64,000 bases of DNA, from NCBI RefSeq assembly GCF_947039875.1, contig NZ_CAMRAN010000014.1, positions 1-64,000 of the forward strand, in the 5' to 3' direction. Positions within the stretch are counted from its first letter, which is position 1; the number at the start of each line of letters is the position of its first letter. Positions 59,447 to 64,000 of this stretch are shown piece after piece. Made by a program: the position numbers and the translations under genes. This DNA comes from an uncultured Photobacterium sp. Its GTDB lineage: Bacteria > Pseudomonadota > Gammaproteobacteria > Enterobacterales > Vibrionaceae. The notes below the pieces were generated by a model. It was not told the origin of the DNA and made no database searches. It saw only the letters and a program-made list of their open reading frames with translations.

Positions 59447-61366
59447 TTACAATTTAAAGGTGCCGACCATATCATCCAAACGCTGTGAAAGTTGGCGTAA
59501 TGATTGGCTAGAATCTGCCAGTTGCGCCGCTGTTTCGGCGGTTAACTGGGTGGTTTCATTGATCTCTTCAATATTGCAATTAATATCGCGCACCACAATT
59601 GATTGCTCTTCGGTTGCGGTTGCGACCTGAGTATTCATATCGGCAATTAAGCTAATGCGATCCGCAATGGAAATTAAAGCGGTGGAGGCTTGATCAGATG
59701 CTGAGACGCCATTGTCTGATAGCTGACGGCTTTGCTCTATTGCGCTAACGGCATTTGATGCCTCTTGTTGTAAGCGGTTAATCATTGTTTGAATTTCATC
59801 AGTCGAAGTTGCTGTTCGACTAGCAAGATTGCGAACTTCATCGGCAACCACGGCAAACCCGCGTCCTTGTTCTCCCGCTCGTGCCGCTTCAATAGCTGCA
59901 TTTAATGCTAATAGATTTGTTTGTTCTGAAATTCCTCGAATCACATCTAAAATACTGCCAATAGATTGGGTGTTATTGGCTAATGAATCAATCACATCAC
60001 TGACCTGACCGATATCGGATGACAGCTGATTAATAGTATTACGGGCTTCGCTCACCACTTGCTGACCATCATGGGTTTGCTGTTCGGCTTGTTGAGTCGA
60101 TTCGGCGGCGAGAGCGGCATTACTGGCAATTTCATTAACCGTTGCTCCCATTTCATTGATTGCTGTTACAACCAATAAGGTTCTATCGCGTTGGCTATGG
60201 CTATTATCAAGGGTTAATTGAGCTTGAGAAGCCACTGATTCTGCCGCTTGACGAAGGGCGTTCCCCGTTTCTGCAACGTCAATCACTGAATGGTGGATCT
60301 TGCCAATAAAGCCATTAAATCCTGATGATAATTGTCCAATTTCATCATTAGCTTCAACGTTTAAACGGTGGCGTAAATCACCATCGCCTTCACCAAGATT
60401 CTTAAACATTAATGCTAGATTTTTAATTGGGCGAGTAATACTGCTGGCGAGAAAAATAGCGATAATAATAAAGATTGCAGCAATAATGGCGGTAAATAAA
60501 ATAACTTGATTACGAATAGTCGTGAGGGCAGCAAAGGCTTCTTTTTTGGGAAGTTCGCCAATCACATACCAATCCATAGCGGGAATGTAACTCGCCGCTA
60601 AAAAGACACCTTCATTGTTATTTTTTGTTTCAATTACACTGAAACTTTGTTTGTTTAATAAGGTGGCGGCAATGGTTGAATCAAACAAGGTTGAAATTGA
60701 ATTATGTTCCAGCATTTTATTGTTATCGCGATGGATTTTAATGGTGCCTTTACTATCGACTAAATAGACAAATCCGGTTTGTTCAATTTTAAATTGACTA
60801 ATAAAACTCGCCATATCATCAAGGGATTTAGAGAGTCCCGCTAAAGTATCCCCCAGTGGTTGTTGATAGTTAACAAACAGCTTTACCTCACCGGTTTTTT
60901 CTCTAAAGATGCTGAGGCTGCGAGTGTGGTTCGCTTGAATCGCGTCAAAAAACCATTGATCTTGTTGAGGGGTCAGCTGGCGTAAAAAACCATTTTGGTT
61001 CCAGTAATCGCCGTTGTGGCGGTTAGCAATAGAGACATCTAATAACTGGTATTGATTCTGAATATTACGTAATTCTTTGACTAAGCGGGTTTTATCTTGT
61101 GGTGCTTTGGTGGCTAACACACTGTCGATAACGTAGCTGTTATTGGCCAGTTGCTCTGCGGCTGATTGTAACTGAGTGACTTCTTTTTCGACGTTATTAC
61201 GAATTTGCAACAAGATCGAGGGTAATTCTAAGTCTAAGATTCGAGTGGTAATGGCTGCGCGAACTTGGCTTTGACTGAGGACACTGACTAAGGTCGTTGA
61301 AGCGAGTACCGCCATGGTGATGGCGATGATCAGTTTTGATTTGATGCTTAAATGTTTGTAATTCAT
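59447..61366 (-). CDS. Methyl-accepting chemotaxis protein (Cache-type sensor)
   Basis: Transmembrane chemoreceptor, 639 residues from the ATG at 61366 (an upstream TTG at 61390 is less likely). Membrane segments at about 11-31 and 288-309 enclose a periplasmic domain of some 255 residues that looks like a double Cache (dCache_1) ligand-binding domain ([13 protein letters not shown] motif near 203-213). A HAMP domain follows (about 310-362), then the signalling domain with the hairpin tip [31 protein letters not shown] read as the standard MCP core. The ligand cannot be told. No CheW-docking pentapeptide is seen at the C-terminus (DDMVGTFKL). A FliA-type promoter lies upstream. Confidence 0.93.
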   Translation of the reverse strand: MNYKHLSIKSKLIIAITMAVLASTTLVSVLSQSQVRAAITTRILDLELPSILLQIRNNVEKEVTQLQSAAEQLANNSYVIDSVLATKAPQDKTRLVKELRNIQNQYQLLDVSIANRHNGDYWNQNGFLRQLTPQQDQWFFDAIQANHTRSLSIFREKTGEVKLFVNYQQPLGDTLAGLSKSLDDMASFISQFKIEQTGFVYLVDSKGTIKIHRDNNKMLEHNSISTLFDSTIAATLLNKQSFSVIETKNNNEGVFLAASYIPAMDWYVIGELPKKEAFAALTTIRNQVILFTAIIAAIFIIIAIFLASSITRPIKNLALMFKNLGEGDGDLRHRLNVEANDEIGQLSSGFNGFIGKIHHSVIDVAETGNALRQAAESVASQAQLTLDNSHSQRDRTLLVVTAINEMGATVNEIASNAALAAESTQQAEQQTHDGQQVVSEARNTINQLSSDIGQVSDVIDSLANNTQSIGSILDVIRGISEQTNLLALNAAIEAARAGEQGRGFAVVADEVRNLASRTATSTDEIQTMINRLQQEASNAVSAIEQSRQLSDNGVSASDQASTALISIADRISLIADMNTQVATATEEQSIVVRDINCNIEEINETTQLTAETAAQLADSSQSLRQLSQRLDDMVGTFKL

Positions 61367-61390
61367 AAGACGGCTTATATTTATGAGCAA

Positions 61391-61803
61391 ATGAACAGAC
61401 CATACGTGGTTACGTCATGATGGTCGGTGAAATGAAAATACAGGCTTATGTATCGGCGTATTTATGAAAAAACTTTAGTGATTTATGGCGCGCAATATGA
61501 CCTAGCGCTAACTTTAGTGAGGAATATTGATACTTGTCACACGAGATTTAGTGGCAGGGTTATCAATATTGAGCGGTAATTTAGCGGTGACTGAGGCGAT
61601 ATTTATTAAAACTGTGAATGTTGTAAAACATCGATTTATTTTAATTTTAGGTTAAAAATGCTATGGTATTTAACAGTTTTGATCTCTAATTAGCCGTTAA
61701 GATGTCAGGTATAGATTAAATCGCAATGACTGATCAGTGAGAGATCATTTAACTTCCAAGGATGTTCGGCGTTATCGTCGAGCCAATATAAGAGGAATAT
61801 GTC
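61391..61803. other. Intergenic region between chemoreceptor and acnB
   Basis: A 413-base divergent gap. It holds the FliA-type promoter described above and a perfect 10-bp inverted repeat, AATATTGATA (61523-61532) and TATCAATATT (61561-61570), 28 bases apart, which may be an operator for acnB or the receptor. No gene is visible. Confidence 0.5.
61450..61477 (-). promoter_or_regulatory. Sigma-28 (FliA)-type promoter of the chemoreceptor gene
   Basis: On the minus strand, TAAA (61477-61474) is followed after 16 bases by GCCGATAC (61457-61450). The consensus is TAAA-N15-GCCGATAA, so the -10 matches 7 of 8 positions with one extra base of spacing. The ATG is about 75 bases further on. This fits a flagellar-regulon chemoreceptor. 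Confidence 0.75.
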
Positions 61804-64000
61804 GTGCTTGAAGCCTACCGTAAACACGTCGAAGAGCGTGCGGCAGAAGGGGTTGTTGCTCAACCTCTCAATGCTGAACAGGTTGCCGCTCTGATTGAGC
61901 TATTAAAAACCCCACCACAAGGTGAGGAAGCGGCACTACTGGATTTATTAGAAAACCGTATTCCACCTGGAGTGGACGAAGCTGCTTATGTAAAAGCAGG
62001 TTTTCTGGCTGCAATCACTACTGGTGAAGCACAATCGCCATTAGTTGACAAAACCAAGGCCGCGCAGTTATTAGGAACCATGCAAGGTGGTTACAATATC
62101 GAACCATTGGTGTCATTACTTGATGATGCTGAACTTGCCCCTATCGCTGTTAGTGCGCTATCACATACTTTACTGATGTTTGACTCATTCTATGATGTTG
62201 AGCAAAAAGCTAAGGCTGGCAATGTTTTTGCCAAGCAAGTGATGCAATCATGGGCTGATGCTGAGTGGTTCTTATCTAAGCCAGCTCTTGCTGAGAAAAT
62301 TACTCTTACCGTATTTAAAGTCAGTGGCGAAACCAATACTGATGACTTATCTCCTGCGCCTGATGCGTGGTCACGCCCTGATATTCCGTTGCATGCATTA
62401 GCGATGCTAAAAATTGAACGTGAAGGGATCACACCCGATCAAGTGGGAATGATTGGTCCGATTACGCAAATTGAGACCCTTAAACAACAAGGTCATCAAT
62501 TAGTGTATGTCGGTGATGTGGTCGGAACCGGATCATCACGAAAATCAGCAACTAACTCAGTGCTATGGTTTATGGGGGATGATATTCCTTACGTACCTAA
62601 TAAGCGTGCTGGTGGCTACGTGCTTGGTGGTAAGATCGCGCCGATCTTCTTTAATACTATGGAAGATGCTGGTGCGTTGCCGATTGAAGTTGATGTAACA
62701 AAACTTGCTATGGGCGATGTGATTGACGTTTATCCGTTTAAAGGTGAAGTTCGTCGTCATGATAACGATGAATTGGTCTCAACCTTTAAACTAAAAACCG
62801 AGGTCTTGATTGATGAAGTGCGTGCGGGTGGGCGAATTCCATTGATCATTGGTCGTGGCCTAACCGATCGTGCTCGTCAAGCGTTAGACTTACCTGCATC
62901 TGATGTGTTCCGTCGTCCTGTGGCCGTTAAAGATAACGGTAAAGGTTATACCTTAGCGCAGAAGATGGTCGGTAAAGCGTGTGGTGTTGAAGGGGTTCGT
63001 CCTGGCACCTATTGTGAGCCGAAGATGACTACCGTTGGTTCGCAAGATACCACCGGCCCCATGACGCGTGATGAACTGAAAGACTTAGCCTGTTTAGGTT
63101 TCTCAGCCGATTTAACCATGCAGTCTTTCTGTCATACTTCTGCTTATCCAAAACCGATTGATGTTAATACGCACCATACATTGCCTGATTTTATTATGAA
63201 TCGTGGTGGAGTGGCATTACGTCCTAAAGATGGTGTTATTCACTCATGGCTTAACCGCATGTTATTGCCAGATACCGTTGGTACGGGGGGCGATTCACAT
63301 ACTCGTTTCCCATTAGGTATTTCATTCCCTGCGGGTTCTGGTTTAGTGGCATTTGCTGCGGCAACGGGCGTGATGCCGCTTGATATGCCGGAATCTATTC
63401 TGGTACGTTTTAAAGGTGAGATGCAAGCGGGAATCACCCTGCGAGATCTGGTTCATGCGATTCCTTATTTTGCGATTCAGCAAGGGCTATTAACGGTTGA
63501 AAAATCAGGCAAGATCAATGAATTCTCAGGTCGTGTGCTTGAGATTGAAGGGATTGAGCATTTATCGGTTGAGCAAGCGTTTGAGCTTTCTGATGCATCG
63601 GCAGAGCGAAGTGCTGCTGGCTGTACCGTTAAATTGTCGCCAGAATCGATCACTGAATATTTAAACTCAAATATTGTAATGCTGAAGTGGATGATCGCTG
63701 AAGGCTATGGTGATCGTCGTACCATTGAGCGCCGAATTACAGCGATGCAGGCATGGTTAGCAAATCCTGAACTAATGACCGCAGATAAAGATGCTGAATA
63801 TGCGCATGTGATCGAGATTGATCTAGCTGACATTAAAGAGCCAATTCTGTGTGCGCCTAATGATCCTGATGATGCACGTTTATTGTCTGAGGTGGCAGGA
63901 ACCGCGATTGATGAAGTATTTATCGGTTCATGTATGACTAACATTGGTCATTTCCGTGCAGCAGGTAAGTTACTTGAGAAATTTGGTGGTCAACTAGATA
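61804..64000 (+). CDS. acnB: Aconitate hydratase B (3' end beyond window)
   Basis: Bifunctional aconitase 2/2-methylisocitrate dehydratase of the TCA cycle. The start is a GTG at 61804 with AGAGGA 7 bases upstream; translation gives [16 protein letters not shown], matching E. coli AcnB from its first residue. About 732 of roughly 865 residues are in the window. Present are the N-terminal HEAT-like domain, the swivel domain with [19 protein letters not shown] (about 235-253), and [14 protein letters not shown] near residue 497. The first cluster cysteine is in [15 protein letters not shown] near residue 710; the later cysteine pair lies outside. An out-of-frame ATG five bases before the GTG opens a 31-codon frame. 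Confidence 0.96.
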   Translation, partial: MLEAYRKHVEERAAEGVVAQPLNAEQVAALIELLKTPPQGEEAALLDLLENRIPPGVDEAAYVKAGFLAAITTGEAQSPLVDKTKAAQLLGTMQGGYNIEPLVSLLDDAELAPIAVSALSHTLLMFDSFYDVEQKAKAGNVFAKQVMQSWADAEWFLSKPALAEKITLTVFKVSGETNTDDLSPAPDAWSRPDIPLHALAMLKIEREGITPDQVGMIGPITQIETLKQQGHQLVYVGDVVGTGSSRKSATNSVLWFMGDDIPYVPNKRAGGYVLGGKIAPIFFNTMEDAGALPIEVDVTKLAMGDVIDVYPFKGEVRRHDNDELVSTFKLKTEVLIDEVRAGGRIPLIIGRGLTDRARQALDLPASDVFRRPVAVKDNGKGYTLAQKMVGKACGVEGVRPGTYCEPKMTTVGSQDTTGPMTRDELKDLACLGFSADLTMQSFCHTSAYPKPIDVNTHHTLPDFIMNRGGVALRPKDGVIHSWLNRMLLPDTVGTGGDSHTRFPLGISFPAGSGLVAFAAATGVMPLDMPESILVRFKGEMQAGITLRDLVHAIPYFAIQQGLLTVEKSGKINEFSGRVLEIEGIEHLSVEQAFELSDASAERSAAGCTVKLSPESITEYLNSNIVMLKWMIAEGYGDRRTIERRITAMQAWLANPELMTADKDAEYAHVIEIDLADIKEPILCAPNDPDDARLLSEVAGTAIDEVFIGSCMTNIGHFRAAGKLLEKFGGQLD

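Overview
The window is a stretch of bacterial chromosome made almost entirely of core housekeeping genes. Gene content and order point to a gammaproteobacterium of the Vibrionaceae: an mlaFEDCB-ibaG-murA cluster, a dcw cluster with no ddl between murC and ftsQ, dciA beside secA, a pilABCD-coaE-zapD-yacG operon next to nadC-ampD-pdhR, and the petABC genes of cytochrome bc1. The moderate to low G+C and the protein sequences fit Vibrio or Photobacterium. I favour a Photobacterium-like genome but cannot prove the genus. I see no prophage, integron, insertion sequence, CRISPR array, tRNA or rRNA gene.

Layout. 1-7.1 kb: the envelope block kdsD (3' end cut by the window edge) and a CaCA antiporter on the minus strand, then mlaFEDCB, ibaG and murA on the plus strand. 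7.2-10.4 kb, minus: degS, degQ and zapG. 10.5-17.0 kb, plus: zapE, rplM-rpsI, petABC and sspAB. 17.1-20.4 kb, minus: dolP, diaA, yraN and lpoA. 20.5-21.9 kb, plus: rsmI and the RNase P RNA gene rnpB. 22.1-39.4 kb, plus: the division and cell-wall cluster mraZ-rsmH-ftsL-ftsI-murE-murF-mraY-murD-ftsW-murG-murC-ftsQ-ftsA-ftsZ, then lpxC. dciA lies on the minus strand opposite secA (40.4-43.2 kb, plus). 43.4-51.3 kb, minus: mutT, the pilA-pilB-pilC-pilD-coaE-zapD-yacG series, and nadC. 51.4-59.3 kb, plus: ampD, pdhR, aceE, aceF and lpdA. A chemoreceptor follows on the minus strand, and acnB (plus) runs off the right edge.

How the genes work together. Much of the window serves envelope construction and upkeep: peptidoglycan precursors (murA-murG, mraY), septum assembly (ftsL, I, W, Q, A, Z, zapD, zapE, zapG), lipid A and Kdo (lpxC, kdsD), outer-membrane lipid asymmetry (mla), envelope proteases (degS, degQ), lipoproteins (lpoA, dolP) and muropeptide recycling (ampD). 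A second theme is central metabolism and respiration (pdhR-aceEF-lpdA, acnB, petABC). Control elements that can be read directly include a perfect PdhR operator, MraZ-type repeats at the mraZ promoter, a FliA-type promoter for the chemoreceptor, a structured rplM leader, a structured secA leader, and several intrinsic terminators.

I found no convincing undescribed multi-gene system. The observations most worth a second look are small: a dispersed palindromic repeat family (copies near 43.2-43.4 and 50.1-50.4 kb), a run of nine G inside the Walker A codons of zapE, a five-copy heptamer repeat before petA, overlapping hairpins at the degQ ribosome-binding site, and the secA leader, which lacks a SecM gene.
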